Below are positions 8,819 to 17,597 of a DNA stretch of 64,000 nucleotides, piece after piece. Both the position numbers and the translations under genes were made by a program. Location: positions 620,001-684,000 of the forward strand of contig CAVRHY010000011.1 in the NCBI GenBank assembly GCA_963721105.1, given 5' to 3'. How positions within the stretch are numbered: the stretch's first letter is position 1; each line of letters starts with the position of its first letter. The notes under the pieces were generated by a model. The model had not been told where the DNA came from. It saw only the letters and a list, made by a program, of their open reading frames with translations, and made no database searches. The stretch comes from Thermohalobaculum sp963721105. Lineage in GTDB: Bacteria; Pseudomonadota; Alphaproteobacteria; Rhodobacterales; Rhodobacteraceae.

Positions 8819-9833
8819 TCAGCCGCGCCCGCGCAGCCACTTCGCGGCATCCAGCGCGTAGTAGGTCAGGACCCCGGCGCAGCCGGCGCGCTTGAAGGCC
8901 ATCAGGCTCTCGATCATCACCTTCTCGCCGTCCAGCCAGCCGTTCCGCGCCGCCGCCTGCAGCATCGCGTATTCGCCGCTCACCTGGTAGGCGAAGGTTG
9001 GCACCTTGAACTCGTCGGCGACGCGCCGGCAGATGTCGAGATAGGGCATGCCCGGCTTGACCATCACCATGTCGGCGCCCTCGGCGAGGTCCGACGCGAC
9101 CTCGCGCAGCGCCTCGTCGGTGTTGGCGTAGTCGAGCTGGTAGGTCTTCTTGTCGCCCTTCAGCACGCCGCCCGAGCCGACGGCGTCGCGGAAGGGGCCG
9201 TAGAAGGCGCTGGCATACTTGGCGGCGTAGGACATGATGGTGACGTGCTGGAACTCGTTCTCCTCCAGCGCCCGGCGGATGATGCCGATGCGGCCGTCCA
9301 TCATGTCCGAGGGGCCGAGGATGTCGCAGCCGGCCTCGGCCTGGACGATGGCCTGCTTCTCCAGCGCCAGCAGCGTCTCGTCGTTGACGATCTCGATGCC
9401 GCGTGCCGTCTCGCGCACGATGCCGTCATGGCCGTCCGAGTTGTAGGGGTCCAGCGCCACGTCCAGCATGACGCCGAGGTCCGGCACCGACGCCTTGACC
9501 GCGCGCGTCGCCCGGCAGACCAGGTTCTCCGGGTTCCACGCCTCGCGCGCATCCGGCGTCTTCAGGCCGGCGTCGGTGTAGGGGAAGATGGCGATGGCGG
9601 GCACGCCCAGCTCGGCCGCCTCGACCGCCTTCTCGACCAGCTTGTCGACGGAGAGGCGCAGCGCGCCGGGCATCGAACTCGATCTCCTGCTCGATGCCGT
9701 CCCCGTCCAGCACGAAGCAGGGCCAGATGAAATCCCCGGCCGTCAGCACGTTCTCGGCCGTCAGCGTGCGGATCCATTGCGCCTGGCGCAGGCGGCGCGG
9801 CCGGCTGGCCGGGAAAGGAGCGGGTTGCAGCAT
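8819..9833 (-). CDS. hemB: Delta-aminolevulinic acid dehydratase (porphobilinogen synthase), frameshifted
   Basis: Joins two 5-aminolevulinates into porphobilinogen in heme synthesis; about 337 residues after correction. The N-terminal 54 codons (MLQPAPFPASRPRRLRQ to QEIEF) are in one frame. The rest, from MPGALRLSVDKLVE onward, is in another. The break is at plus-strand GAACTC (9675-9680). Removing one A gives GACTC and restores QEIESMPGALRLS, the family sequence. Catalytic lysines are visible in YAAKYASAFYGPFRDA (first Lys) and MVMVKPGMPYLDI (Schiff-base Lys). The active-site region AEAGCDILGPSDMMDGRI lacks the Cys-rich zinc loop, suggesting a Mg-dependent type. Confidence 0.9.
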
Positions 9834-9892
9834 GGGCGCGTGTCCTCGTAAATCGGGGCGACACTAGGGTCCGCCGCCGAGAGGGGCAAGCC

Positions 9893-11023
9893 ATGCCCGC
9901 CACCAATTCCCCTGCCACCGGTTCTCCTGCCGCCAATTCCCCCGGCACCGGGTCCACGGACGACGTCCTGTTCGAGCGCCGCGGCCGGCTGGGCCTCGTC
10001 ACGCTGAACCGCCCGCAGGCGATGAACGCCCTGACGCACGGCATGGCGCTGGCGCTGGAGAAACAGATCGACGTCTGGCACGACGATGACGACATCGCCG
10101 TCGTCGCCGTCCGCGGGGCAGGGGACCGCGCCTTCGCCGCCGGCGGCGACATCCGCGCGCTCTACGACGCGGGGCGCGAGGACGGCAGCCGAAACTTCCA
10201 GTTCTTCGCCGACGAGTACCGGCTGAACACGAAGATCAAGCGCTATCTCAAGCCCTATGTCGGCCTGATGGACGGCGTTGTGATGGGCGGCGGCGTCGGC
10301 GTCTCGATCCATGGGCAGCGACGCGTTGCCGGCGACCGCACCAGTTTCGCCATGCCCGAGACGGGGATCGGCCTCTTCCCCGATGTCGGCGCGACGTATT
10401 TCCTGCCGCGCCTGCCGGGGCGGACCGGCCTGTGGCTGGGCCTGACCGGCGCGCGCCTGAAGACCGCCGACGCGGTCGCCTGCGGCATCTGCGACGTCTA
10501 CGTCCCGAGCGACCGCACCGACGAGCTGATCGACGCGCTGGCGCACGTCGCACCCGCCGGCCGCCAGCCGCTGGAGGTGGTCGACGACGCGCTGGCCGCG
10601 TTCGCCCGCGCGCCGGCCGCCGGGCCCGATGCCAGAACGGTGCTGGACGCCCATGGCGAGGCCATCGATCGCTGCTTTGGCGCCGACAGCGTCGAGGCGG
10701 TGCTGGCGGCGCTGAAGGCCGAGGGCGACGACTGGGCGGCCGCCCAGCGCGCCGCGATCCTGACGAAATCGCCGAGCTCGACGCGCATCGCCTTCCGCCA
10801 GATCCGCGCCGGCGCCCGGCTGGACTTCGAGGACTGCATGCGCCTGGAATACCGGCTGGCGCGCTACTGCATGACGCACCCCGATTTCTACGAGGGCGTC
10901 CGCGCCGTCATCATCGACAAGGACAACGCTCCGCGCTGGCAGCCGGCAACGCTGGCCGCGGCGACTGACGAACACGTGGCGCAGGCCTTCCGCCCGCTGG
11001 GGGAGGACGAGCTGCGCTTTTAG
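9893..11023 (+). CDS. 3-hydroxyisobutyryl-CoA hydrolase (enoyl-CoA hydratase/isomerase superfamily)
   Basis: A 376-residue crotonase-fold enzyme. The family signature separating 3-hydroxyisobutyryl-CoA hydrolases from hydratases is present: FAAGGDIRALY (oxyanion hole), GVVMGGGVGVS, and MPETGIGLFPDVGATYFLPRL, which contains the catalytic Glu and Asp. The role is hydrolysis of 3-hydroxyisobutyryl-CoA in valine degradation. The first 22 residues are a repetitive Ser/Pro/Ala/Asn stretch (SPATGSPAANSPGTGS) not found in the fold. The ATG at 9893 has AGAGGGG 5 nt upstream, so the tail is probably translated. The gene is divergent from hemB with only 59 bp between starts. Confidence 0.9.
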   Translation: MPATNSPATGSPAANSPGTGSTDDVLFERRGRLGLVTLNRPQAMNALTHGMALALEKQIDVWHDDDDIAVVAVRGAGDRAFAAGGDIRALYDAGREDGSRNFQFFADEYRLNTKIKRYLKPYVGLMDGVVMGGGVGVSIHGQRRVAGDRTSFAMPETGIGLFPDVGATYFLPRLPGRTGLWLGLTGARLKTADAVACGICDVYVPSDRTDELIDALAHVAPAGRQPLEVVDDALAAFARAPAAGPDARTVLDAHGEAIDRCFGADSVEAVLAALKAEGDDWAAAQRAAILTKSPSSTRIAFRQIRAGARLDFEDCMRLEYRLARYCMTHPDFYEGVRAVIIDKDNAPRWQPATLAAATDEHVAQAFRPLGEDELRF

Positions 11024-11548
11024 TGCGGGTTTCCGCCGGGTTGGTCGCGATGCGCGCGCGGGCGTTCCCTCTTGCCCTGACTTGCCCTGGCGGCCATCCG
11101 CCGATCTTCCGGGAGACGACACATCCGCGGGGGGGTGGGGGGCGTCGCGCGTGGCGGCGTTTCCGGCTGGCGCGGGGCTGCCTGTCGGTGCGGGCTTGCA
11201 CGCGATGACGATGCGGTGCGTGCGAGCACGCACCCTGCCGGGCGCTGCGATGGGGAGCGGATGGCGGGCGGGCGTGCGGAGGCGCGGATCGCCCGGTTTC
11301 CGGGTGTCCGATCGTCGGCGGGTCTCGTGCGGGGGAGGGACCTGGGCGCCTGGATGGCGTCTGCCCTCGGTGCTTGCGTGCCCGGATGTCCGGCGCCATC
11401 GGCGCCGCGGCCCGGGTCTCGCGACAGAAGTACGGCCGGCCGGCCGCGGGTGCCCCTTGCGGGACGGGGTGGCGCCGCGGTGAGCCCATCACCGACACGC
11501 CGGGCTTCGTGCATGCACAGGGGACGGACGTCTCTGACCCGCCGCTCC
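11024..11548. other. 525-bp convergent intergenic region with no recognisable gene
   Basis: This gap lies between the stop of the CoA hydrolase gene and the stop of the convergent FAD oxidoreductase gene. Several open frames cross it on both strands, but all translate to Arg/Pro/Gly-rich low-complexity protein with no ribosome site or family motif. I see no tRNA, terminator with a T-run, or repeat. Confidence 0.5.
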
Positions 11549-12922
11549 CTATGCGGCGGGGTGATACGCCGCGAAGGTTAAGTGCCGGTGAACCACCGGG
11601 CGCGGCCCGCGCATCAGCCGAGGACCGAGAAGCTCGAACTCCGGGTTGATCGGGCGCTTGCGCGAGTAGAACCCGGCGTCGATCTCGCGGCCGATATAGG
11701 GCAGCCGGAAGCGCAACGGCCGGGCGTCGTGGTCCGCCCCGCCCTCGCAGTACTCGACCAGCGCCGCCATCAGCTTGCCGGCGATGGGCGCGTTCTTGTA
11801 CTGGTTCCCCGATGTGCCGCAGGCCATGTAGAACCCCGGCAGCGACGAGCGGTCGTAGATCGGGATCCAGTCCTCGGTCACGTCGTACATGTCGACGACG
11901 CCGCGCATCCGGCTGGGGATGCCGAGCGAGGGCACGCGCTGGGCAAAGCGCATCGCCTGCACGCGCCACTGGTCGGTGAAGTCGCGGTCGAGCGTGGTGT
12001 CGTCCTCGACCCAGACATGCGCGTCGCAGGGCGGGTCCTCGGAGCCGACCAGCACGTTGCCGCCATGCTCGGGCCGGATGTAGCAGGCGATGTCGCTGTC
12101 CGAGACGACCATGCCGTCGCGCTCGAAGTCGAAGCCGGGCGGCGAGGGCACGTGGACGACCTCCTGGCGGAGCGCCCGCGTCGTCAGCGTCATGTCGCCC
12201 GTGACGCCCGCCATCCGGTTGATCCGCGACGACGCCGGGCCGCCGACATTGATCACGACGGGCGCGTGCAGTTCCTCGCCGCCGGCCAGCCGGACGCCGG
12301 CGACGCGGCCGTTCGCGGTGAGTATCTCCGCCACCGTCGCGCCGAAGCGGAACCGCGCGCCATGCGCCTCGGCCGCGCGCTGCAGGTTGTGCGCCGACAG
12401 CGCCGGGTCGGTGACGTAGCCGGCGGTCGGGAAGTACACGCCGCCCGCGATCTCGCCGCCGGTCGGCTCGCCGAAGGCGGGGTCGTCGGGCCGCTTGGCC
12501 GGGGCGAAGCGGGCGAGATCGACGACCGGCAGCCGCGCGCGGATCCGCGCCGCATCCCAGTCATCGTAGGGGATGCCGAGCGTGTCGCAGTGCCCCTTGT
12601 GCCGGGCCATGTGGCCGTTCGCATCGGTCTTCAGCACCAGGCAGCCGCATTGCCGGAACGGCGCCAGCCCGCGCTCGTCGTCTGTGCCCAGATAGTCCTT
12701 CCAGTCGCGCCAGTAGTGATAGCCCTCGTAGGCGAAGGCGGTGCCGTCCAGCGTCGAGTAATGCACGCGGATGATCGCGCAGGAGGCGGAGGTCGAGCCG
12801 TGCCCGGCCTCGGCATTGCGGTCGAGGGAGAGCGTGCGAAAGCCCGCCTTCGCCAGCTCGAAGGCGGTCGCCGCGCCGATCACGCCGGCGCCGATGATGA
12901 TGACGTCCGCAGTCTCTGCCAT
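11549..12922 (-). CDS. FAD-dependent oxidoreductase (DAO / sarcosine-dimethylglycine oxidase type)
   Basis: A 457-residue flavoprotein of the D-amino-acid oxidase superfamily. The N-terminal dinucleotide fold is VIIIGAGVIGAATAFELAKAG. The next marks are GHGSTSASCAIIRVHYS (residues 40-56), where a covalent-FAD His is not apparent, and the C-terminal FAD motif around GFYMACGTSGNQYKNAP. Relatives oxidise N-methylated amino acids or related secondary amines. The specific substrate cannot be read from the sequence. The gene stands alone, with about 155 bp to the DUF2125 gene upstream on the same strand. Confidence 0.85.
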   Translation of the reverse strand: MAETADVIIIGAGVIGAATAFELAKAGFRTLSLDRNAEAGHGSTSASCAIIRVHYSTLDGTAFAYEGYHYWRDWKDYLGTDDERGLAPFRQCGCLVLKTDANGHMARHKGHCDTLGIPYDDWDAARIRARLPVVDLARFAPAKRPDDPAFGEPTGGEIAGGVYFPTAGYVTDPALSAHNLQRAAEAHGARFRFGATVAEILTANGRVAGVRLAGGEELHAPVVINVGGPASSRINRMAGVTGDMTLTTRALRQEVVHVPSPPGFDFERDGMVVSDSDIACYIRPEHGGNVLVGSEDPPCDAHVWVEDDTTLDRDFTDQWRVQAMRFAQRVPSLGIPSRMRGVVDMYDVTEDWIPIYDRSSLPGFYMACGTSGNQYKNAPIAGKLMAALVEYCEGGADHDARPLRFRLPYIGREIDAGFYSRKRPINPEFELLGPRLMRGPRPVVHRHLTFAAYHPAA

Positions 12923-13077
12923 GCCGGTCCTCCCTGCCTGGAGGCCGTGCTACGCCCGGCCGCGCCGCCGATCAACGGGGGTTGCCGGTGACGGGCAGGT
13001 CGCCGGGCGGGGCCGGCCGGGTGTTCGGCCGAGTGCGAGGATCGAAGGGGCGCAGGATGCAGCCGGATGGGTGCGCG

Positions 13078-14115
13078 CTACGAGCCGCTCGCCCGGGGCG
13101 GCGCAAGGCGGGGCACGTCGGCCACCGCGAACGGGCCGATGCGCAGCTTGCCGCCGGAGAGGTTCAGCGGCGCCGACAGGGTGTCGCCGCTGCCGGTCAG
13201 CGCGGTGACGAACTCGATCGCCCGCGTGATGCCGCTCGCCGTCTTGTCGCCGATCACGCCCGAGCTGACGGCCAGCCGCACCATCTGGCGCCACTCGCGC
13301 GCCTCGACCTGGACCGAGCCGTCCGGGTAGCCCTGGTCGTCCACGACGAACGAGCCCGAGACGACGAGCTTCATCTCGCCCCACTCGAAGCCGACCTCGC
13401 GCAGCGTCGCTGCGCGAAGCGCCAGGCGGCCGTCCTCGATGGTCGCGAGCCCCAGCGGCTCGCCGAGCGCGGCGTGGCCGATCACCGTCACGCGGTCGAC
13501 CTCGGGCTGCAGCCAGCCGGTCGGGTCGATCCGCTCGACCAGCGTCTTCGGCAGGCGGAGACTGTCGGCGGTGATGCGCAGGTCGTAGCTGTTCGGGGGC
13601 GCCAGGTCCTCGGCCCGCTCGCCGACATGCACTGCGGCCGAGGCCGCCGCTGCCGACCAGCCCGCCGTCGAGGTGATGGCCAGCCCGGATATCTCGGTCG
13701 AGGCCGCGCGCAACTCGAGCGCCCGGCCGGGGCGCAGGTCCATCAGCGTCGACATGCCGTCCACGCGAACCGTCGCCCGGTCGCCCGGCACGGCGACGAC
13801 CTGCTCGGGCGGCCAGCTGAGCGCGACGCGCGTCGGCGACCAGGCCTTGCTGGAGGCGCGGAGCGCCGGCGCCTCCCAGGCCCAGCCGTTCGCCGGGTCG
13901 GCCAGCGCCAGCCCGTCGACGGCCAGCAGGAACTCGGTCGGGAAGCCCGAGACCTCGACAACCTGCGCCTCGGCCTGCCAGCCGCGATCGCGCTGCTTGT
14001 CGAGCCAGGCCTCGAGCCCGCGCCGCTCGGCCTGGGCGGCGACGTACCACCACGCCGACCAGCCGAGCGCGGCGACGATCAGAACGCCCGGCAGGATCTT
14101 GATCAGTCGACGCAA
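13078..14115 (-). CDS. DUF2125 domain-containing protein
   Basis: A 345-residue protein of the DUF2125 family, which is largely confined to alphaproteobacteria. Residues 5-27 form a single N-terminal membrane helix. The remainder is a beta-rich envelope domain with SGFPTEFLLAVDGLALADP near 56-74. The function of the family is unknown; similarity to AsmA-like periplasmic domains has been suggested elsewhere. The gene is divergent from the ChaC gene, with the starts 90 bp apart. Confidence 0.8.
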   Translation of the reverse strand: MRRLIKILPGVLIVAALGWSAWWYVAAQAERRGLEAWLDKQRDRGWQAEAQVVEVSGFPTEFLLAVDGLALADPANGWAWEAPALRASSKAWSPTRVALSWPPEQVVAVPGDRATVRVDGMSTLMDLRPGRALELRAASTEISGLAITSTAGWSAAAASAAVHVGERAEDLAPPNSYDLRITADSLRLPKTLVERIDPTGWLQPEVDRVTVIGHAALGEPLGLATIEDGRLALRAATLREVGFEWGEMKLVVSGSFVVDDQGYPDGSVQVEAREWRQMVRLAVSSGVIGDKTASGITRAIEFVTALTGSGDTLSAPLNLSGGKLRIGPFAVADVPRLAPPRASGS

Positions 14116-14205
14116 TGCATGCCTCCTTGCCCGCCGCCCTCAGGACCGCGCCTTGCGTCCGCCGGCGGCCGGGGGTAGCTCGGATGTATGCGGGCAGGGG
14201 ACGGC

Positions 14206-14778
14206 ATGCAACGCGGCGATCTCTGGGTGTTCGGCTACGGCTCGCTGATGTGGAAGCCGGGCTTCGACTACCTCGAGCGCCGGATCGCGCGGCTCGACGA
14301 TTTCAGGCGCTGCTTCTCGCTGGCGTCCTGGCACTATCGCGGCACGCGCGAGCGGCCCGGCCTGGTGCTGGGGCTCGACTGGTCGCCGGGGGCGAGCTGC
14401 ACGGGCGTCGCGCTCCGTGTCTGCCCCAGCATCGACCGGCACGTCCGCGACTACCTGGCCGAGCGCGAGCTGGTCTCGTATGCCTATTTCGAGACGCTCT
14501 ACCCGGTCACGCTGCTCTGCGACGGGCCCGAGGATGGCGCGCGGCGGGGCGAGCGGCGCGAGGCGCTCTGCTACATCGTCGACCGCACGCACGAGCAGTA
14601 TGCCGGCGGCCTGACGCTGGAGGAACAAGCGGCGCGGATCGCCGCGGCGGCGGGCTCGTCGGGTCCGAACGCCGAGTACCTGGAGAACACGTTGGCAAAA
14701 CTGGACGAGCTGGGAATTTCCGACCCCGAGCTGGTGCAACTGGGCGCGCTGGTCCGCGCCCGGGCGGCCGCCGCGTGA
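14206..14778 (+). CDS. Gamma-glutamylcyclotransferase, ChaC-like
   Basis: A 190-residue ChaC-family enzyme that cleaves the gamma-glutamyl group of glutathione to 5-oxoproline and Cys-Gly. The substrate loop is FGYGSLMWKPGF near the start. The catalytic Glu lies in the segment RDYLAERELVSYAY (about residues 83-96). The ATG at 14206 has AGGGGA 5 nt upstream and is preferred over the ATG at 14188. The TGA overlaps the next start as GTGA, so the Nudix gene is probably translationally coupled. With gshA, gloB, ggt and fghA in the same window, glutathione turnover is well represented here. Confidence 0.88.
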   Translation: MQRGDLWVFGYGSLMWKPGFDYLERRIARLDDFRRCFSLASWHYRGTRERPGLVLGLDWSPGASCTGVALRVCPSIDRHVRDYLAERELVSYAYFETLYPVTLLCDGPEDGARRGERREALCYIVDRTHEQYAGGLTLEEQAARIAAAAGSSGPNAEYLENTLAKLDELGISDPELVQLGALVRARAAAA

Positions 14779-15284
14779 GCGGGCCGGAGGAGGCAGCGGG
14801 CAGCGACGGCCGCAATGGCGCGCCGGGCGGCGCAGGCACCGACCCGGAGCAGGGCGGCACCCTGACCCGCCTGGCGACCGTCGAGCGGCAGGCCGGCGCG
14901 CTGGCCTGGCTGCCGGGCGAGCCGGTCCGGTTCGTGCTGGTCACCTCGCGCCGGACGCGCCGCTGGGTCTTTCCCAAGGGCGGCATCGAGGACGGCCACA
15001 CGGCGCCCGAGACCGCGGCGCGCGAGGCGTTCGAGGAAGCCGGCGTCATCGGCCGCGCCGCGCCCGAGCCGGTCGGCAGCTTCCTCAGCGAGAAGATCCG
15101 CCTGCCGCATGTCTGGACGCTGGAGGTCGAGATCTTCCCGCTCGCCGTCGAGGAGGTCCGCGACGACTGGCCGGAAGCCGGCCAGCGCGACCGCCGATTC
15201 GTCACGCTTGCCGAGGCGCGCGCGCTCTTGAGCGACCCAGCCATGGTGGCGATCGTCGAGCGCTTCTCGGCAGCCCGGGATTGA
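14775..15284 (+). CDS. Nudix hydrolase (diphosphoinositol-phosphate/Ap4A-like subtype)
   Basis: A 169-residue Nudix protein. The box reads GGIEDGHTAPETAA-REAFEEAGV, with the metal-binding REAFEEAG intact. The upstream conserved acidic residue of G-x5-E is His (GGIEDGH). The preceding RRWVFPKGG resembles Ap4A / diphosphoinositol polyphosphate hydrolases. The first 30 residues are a Gly/Ala-rich extension. The GTG start at 14775 overlaps the ChaC stop. Its exact nucleotide substrate is unknown. It converges on the HPr gene with about 70 bp between stops, a gap that contains a GCGCCG...CGGCGC inverted repeat. Confidence 0.82.
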   Translation: MSGPEEAAGSDGRNGAPGGAGTDPEQGGTLTRLATVERQAGALAWLPGEPVRFVLVTSRRTRRWVFPKGGIEDGHTAPETAAREAFEEAGVIGRAAPEPVGSFLSEKIRLPHVWTLEVEIFPLAVEEVRDDWPEAGQRDRRFVTLAEARALLSDPAMVAIVERFSAARD

Positions 15285-15354
15285 GCGCCGACGCCGCGGC
15301 GCGCTGCTGCGGGGGCGGTGCCAGGGAGGCGCAGGCCGGGGCAGGCCGCGTGGC

Positions 15355-15631
15355 CTATGTGCCCTCGCCGAAGCCGCTGGCAACCAGCGCCTCGAGGCTC
15401 TGCATCAGCGCCCCGGCGTCCGGCCCCGTGCAGGTGACGTCGATCGTCGAGCCGCGCGCGGCAGCCAGCATCAGGAGCCCCATGATCGAGTTCGCCCGAC
15501 ACGGTCTGGCCGTCGCGCGTGACCCGCGCCCTTGCGTCGTGCGCCTCGACCGCCTCGACGAACTTCGCCGAGGCGCGGGCGTGCAGCCCCTTCTCGTTGA
15601 CGATCGTCAGCGTGCGGGAAATGCCTGCCAT
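15355..15631 (-). CDS. HPr-like phosphocarrier protein (frameshifted in this sequence)
   Basis: A small phosphocarrier of the phosphotransferase system, about 91 residues after correction. The first 46 codons carry the phosphorylatable His in NEKGLHARASAKF (His17). The frame then breaks at plus-strand GAGTTC (15488-15493). Removing one T restores VSGDSIMGLLML, which places the kinase-target serine at about 48 with the conserved SIMG motif, and the protein ends ASGFGEGT. A GTG at 15646 overlapping the EIIA stop (GTGA) is an alternative start. The ATG at 15631 gives the usual HPr length. It is part of the regulatory PTS with EIIA, RapZ and HprK, and no sugar permease is nearby. Confidence 0.88.
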
Positions 15632-15642
15632 GGAGGCCAGCC

Positions 15643-16080
15643 TCACCGCGGTTTGGCGGGTTCCAGGATCGAGGCCGCCGAGTCGATGTATTTCCGGCCG
15701 GCATCCAGCGCCACGCGGACGGCCTCGGCGAGCGGCCGGTCGCGCATCTTGGCGAGCTTGACCAGGAGCGGCAGGTTGGCGCCGTAGACGACCTCGACCC
15801 CCGGCCCGTCCAGCGCCCCGTGCGCCAGGTTCGACGGCGTGCCGCCGAACATGTCGGTGACGACGACAACGCCCGCGCCCTCGTCCACCGAGCGCACCGC
15901 CGCCGCGATCTCGACCTGGCGGACGGCCAGGTCGTCGCTCGGCTCGATGGCGATCGCCAGTGCGCCGCGCTGCGGCCCCACGACGTGCTCCGTCGCGTCG
16001 AGGAATGCCTGCGCCAGCCGCCCGTGCGCGACGATCACCAGGCCGATCAAGGGGCCCTTCATCCCGGGCATCTCAGGCAC
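15643..16080 (-). CDS. PTS EIIA component, mannose/fructose-family (EIIA-Man type)
   Basis: A 145-residue EIIA domain. The active-site histidine is in IVAHGRLAQAF (about residue 20), with the conserved TDMFGGTPSN near 74. In alphaproteobacteria this stand-alone EIIA lies in the regulatory phosphorelay with HPr and HprK rather than feeding a transporter. Three in-frame ATGs (16080, 16071, 16062) are possible. The first overlaps the rapZ stop by 8 bp, in line with coupling in a minus-strand operon chvI-chvG-hprK-rapZ-EIIA-HPr. Confidence 0.9.
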   Translation of the reverse strand: MPEMPGMKGPLIGLVIVAHGRLAQAFLDATEHVVGPQRGALAIAIEPSDDLAVRQVEIAAAVRSVDEGAGVVVVTDMFGGTPSNLAHGALDGPGVEVVYGANLPLLVKLAKMRDRPLAEAVRVALDAGRKYIDSAASILEPAKPR

Positions 16081-17074
16081 CGGATCCGCGGCGGTCGAGC
16101 TCGCGGTGGCGGATCGACACCGGCCAGCCGTGCTCGGAGAGGCGCCGGGCCAGGTCCTCGGCGACGCTGACCGAGCGGTGGCGGCCGCCGGTGCAGCCGA
16201 AGGCGATCGTGAAGTACGCCTTGCCCTCGGCGCGGTAGGCGGGCAGCAGCATGATGATCATCTCGCTCAGCTTCTCGAAGAACGCCGCATAGAGCGGGTC
16301 CGACCGGACGAATACCTGTATCCTGTCGTCGCGCCCGTCAAGCGCGCGCAGGTCCTCCTCCCAGTAAGGGTTGCCGAGAAAGCGCGTGTCGATGACCATG
16401 TCGGCACCGGGCGGCGTGCCGCGCTTGTAGCTGAAGGACTGCAGCGTCACCGACAGCCCGACCGAGCGGTCGAGCGCGAAGCGCGCCGCCAGCTCGGCCT
16501 TCAGCTCGTGCGGGGTCATGCCCGTCGTGTCGATCACCGCGTCGGCCTGCTCGCGCACCTCGGCCAGCACGTCGCGCTCGCGGGCGATGCCCGTCGCCGG
16601 GTCCTCGCCGGGCGCCAGCGGGTGGCGCCGGCGCGTCTGGCTGAAGCGCGACAGCAGCACGTCGTCGGCGCAGTCGAGGAAGACCAGCACCGCGCCGGCG
16701 CGCCAGGTGCGGCGCAGCGTCTCGACGGTCTCGGTCAGCGCCCGCGCCGAGAAGCCGCGCGTCCGGCTCTCGACGCCGATGGCGATGGGCGCCGGGGTGC
16801 CGACCACCGGCGCGACCAGCGCCTCGAACAGCGACAGCGGAAAGTTGTCCAGCGTCTCGTAACCCAGGTCCTCGAGCGCGTTGATCGCCGTCGTGCGCCC
16901 GGCGCCCGAGATGCCGGTGACGACCAGGACCAGCGGCGCGAGTTGGCGCGGCGCCGGTGCGCCGGCCGGATCGGAGCCGATCGAGTTTGAGTCGCGCGGC
17001 CCCGTATCGCGCGGCTCCGTGTCGCGCGAATCGGGGTCGGGTGGGTCGGAGCCGCCTGGATCGGAGTCGGTCAT
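16073..17074 (-). CDS. rapZ: RapZ-family nucleotide-binding protein
   Basis: A 333-residue P-loop protein of the RapZ/YvcJ family. It binds nucleotides and small RNAs or UDP-sugars in other bacteria and tracks with PTS genes. The Walker A is GISGAGRTT, the alphaproteobacterial form with Arg for Lys, followed by ALEDLGYETLDNFP. The C-terminal RapZ domain has the signature GCTGGRHRSV. The first 45 residues are an unusual Asp/Ser/Pro/Gly/Arg-rich tail built of near-repeats (SDPGG, SDPPDPDSRD, TEPRDTGPRD), absent from E. coli RapZ. The ATG at 17074 was chosen because the longer frame upstream only shadows hprK. It lies 10 bp after the hprK stop. Confidence 0.92.
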   Translation of the reverse strand: MTDSDPGGSDPPDPDSRDTEPRDTGPRDSNSIGSDPAGAPAPRQLAPLVLVVTGISGAGRTTAINALEDLGYETLDNFPLSLFEALVAPVVGTPAPIAIGVESRTRGFSARALTETVETLRRTWRAGAVLVFLDCADDVLLSRFSQTRRRHPLAPGEDPATGIARERDVLAEVREQADAVIDTTGMTPHELKAELAARFALDRSVGLSVTLQSFSYKRGTPPGADMVIDTRFLGNPYWEEDLRALDGRDDRIQVFVRSDPLYAAFFEKLSEMIIMLLPAYRAEGKAYFTIAFGCTGGRHRSVSVAEDLARRLSEHGWPVSIRHRELDRRGSGA

Positions 17075-17084
17075 CGCGGCGTGC

Positions 17085-17597
17085 TCAGGCGCTGCCGTGC
17101 GCCGGCCCGTCGGTCGGGCAGAGCGCCAGCCCCGCCCGCAGCAGCACGACGACCACCGCCGCCAGCCCGGCGCGAACGCGCTCCTGCCCCCGGCCGAGCC
17201 CCGGCAGCAGCCGGCATGGCACGCCGAGAAGGTCTCGCCGGCGCGGGTCGGGCAGGCGCTCAGCCTCGGCCCGATCGAGGTCGACAATCAGCGCCAGCGG
17301 TGCCTCGGACCGGCTGTCGAGCCGCAGGATGCCGGTGCCGCGCGCCTCGATCAGCCCGGCGATCGCCGCCGGGGCCGACATCAGCAGGCCGCCGCCGGCG
17401 CGCCGGATGTCGACCCGGTCATCGGCCACCAGCTCGGCGCCGAGCGCGATCATCTCGATCGCGAGCGTGCTCTTCCCCGCCCTCGAGGCGCCGGTGATCA
17501 GGCAGCCGCGCCCCTCGACCGCGACGGCGCTGGCGTGCAGCTGGACGTAGTCCCCGTCCGTCCCGACCGAAATGTCGGTCTCGTCGGTCCCGTTCAT
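17085..17597 (-). CDS. hprK: HPr kinase/phosphorylase, short alphaproteobacterial form
   Basis: A 170-residue protein with only the C-terminal kinase domain of HprK; the N-terminal regulatory domain of Firmicutes proteins is absent, as is usual for alphaproteobacteria. The Walker A loop is GASRAGKST, with Arg where most have Gly (GxSGxGKS). The following ALGAELVADD is the expected metal-binding strand. It is predicted to phosphorylate HPr on serine and to link carbon and nitrogen status with ChvG/ChvI. Its start overlaps the chvG stop by 4 bp. The C-terminal 25 residues are hydrophobic and Ala/Leu/Val rich. Confidence 0.88.
   Translation of the reverse strand: MNGTDETDISVGTDGDYVQLHASAVAVEGRGCLITGASRAGKSTLAIEMIALGAELVADDRVDIRRAGGGLLMSAPAAIAGLIEARGTGILRLDSRSEAPLALIVDLDRAEAERLPDPRRRDLLGVPCRLLPGLGRGQERVRAGLAAVVVVLLRAGLALCPTDGPAHGSA

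Noticed and set aside
9761..11233. Minus-strand frame of 490 codons opposite the CoA hydrolase
   Set aside because: Shadow; the plus-strand crotonase motifs are unambiguous.
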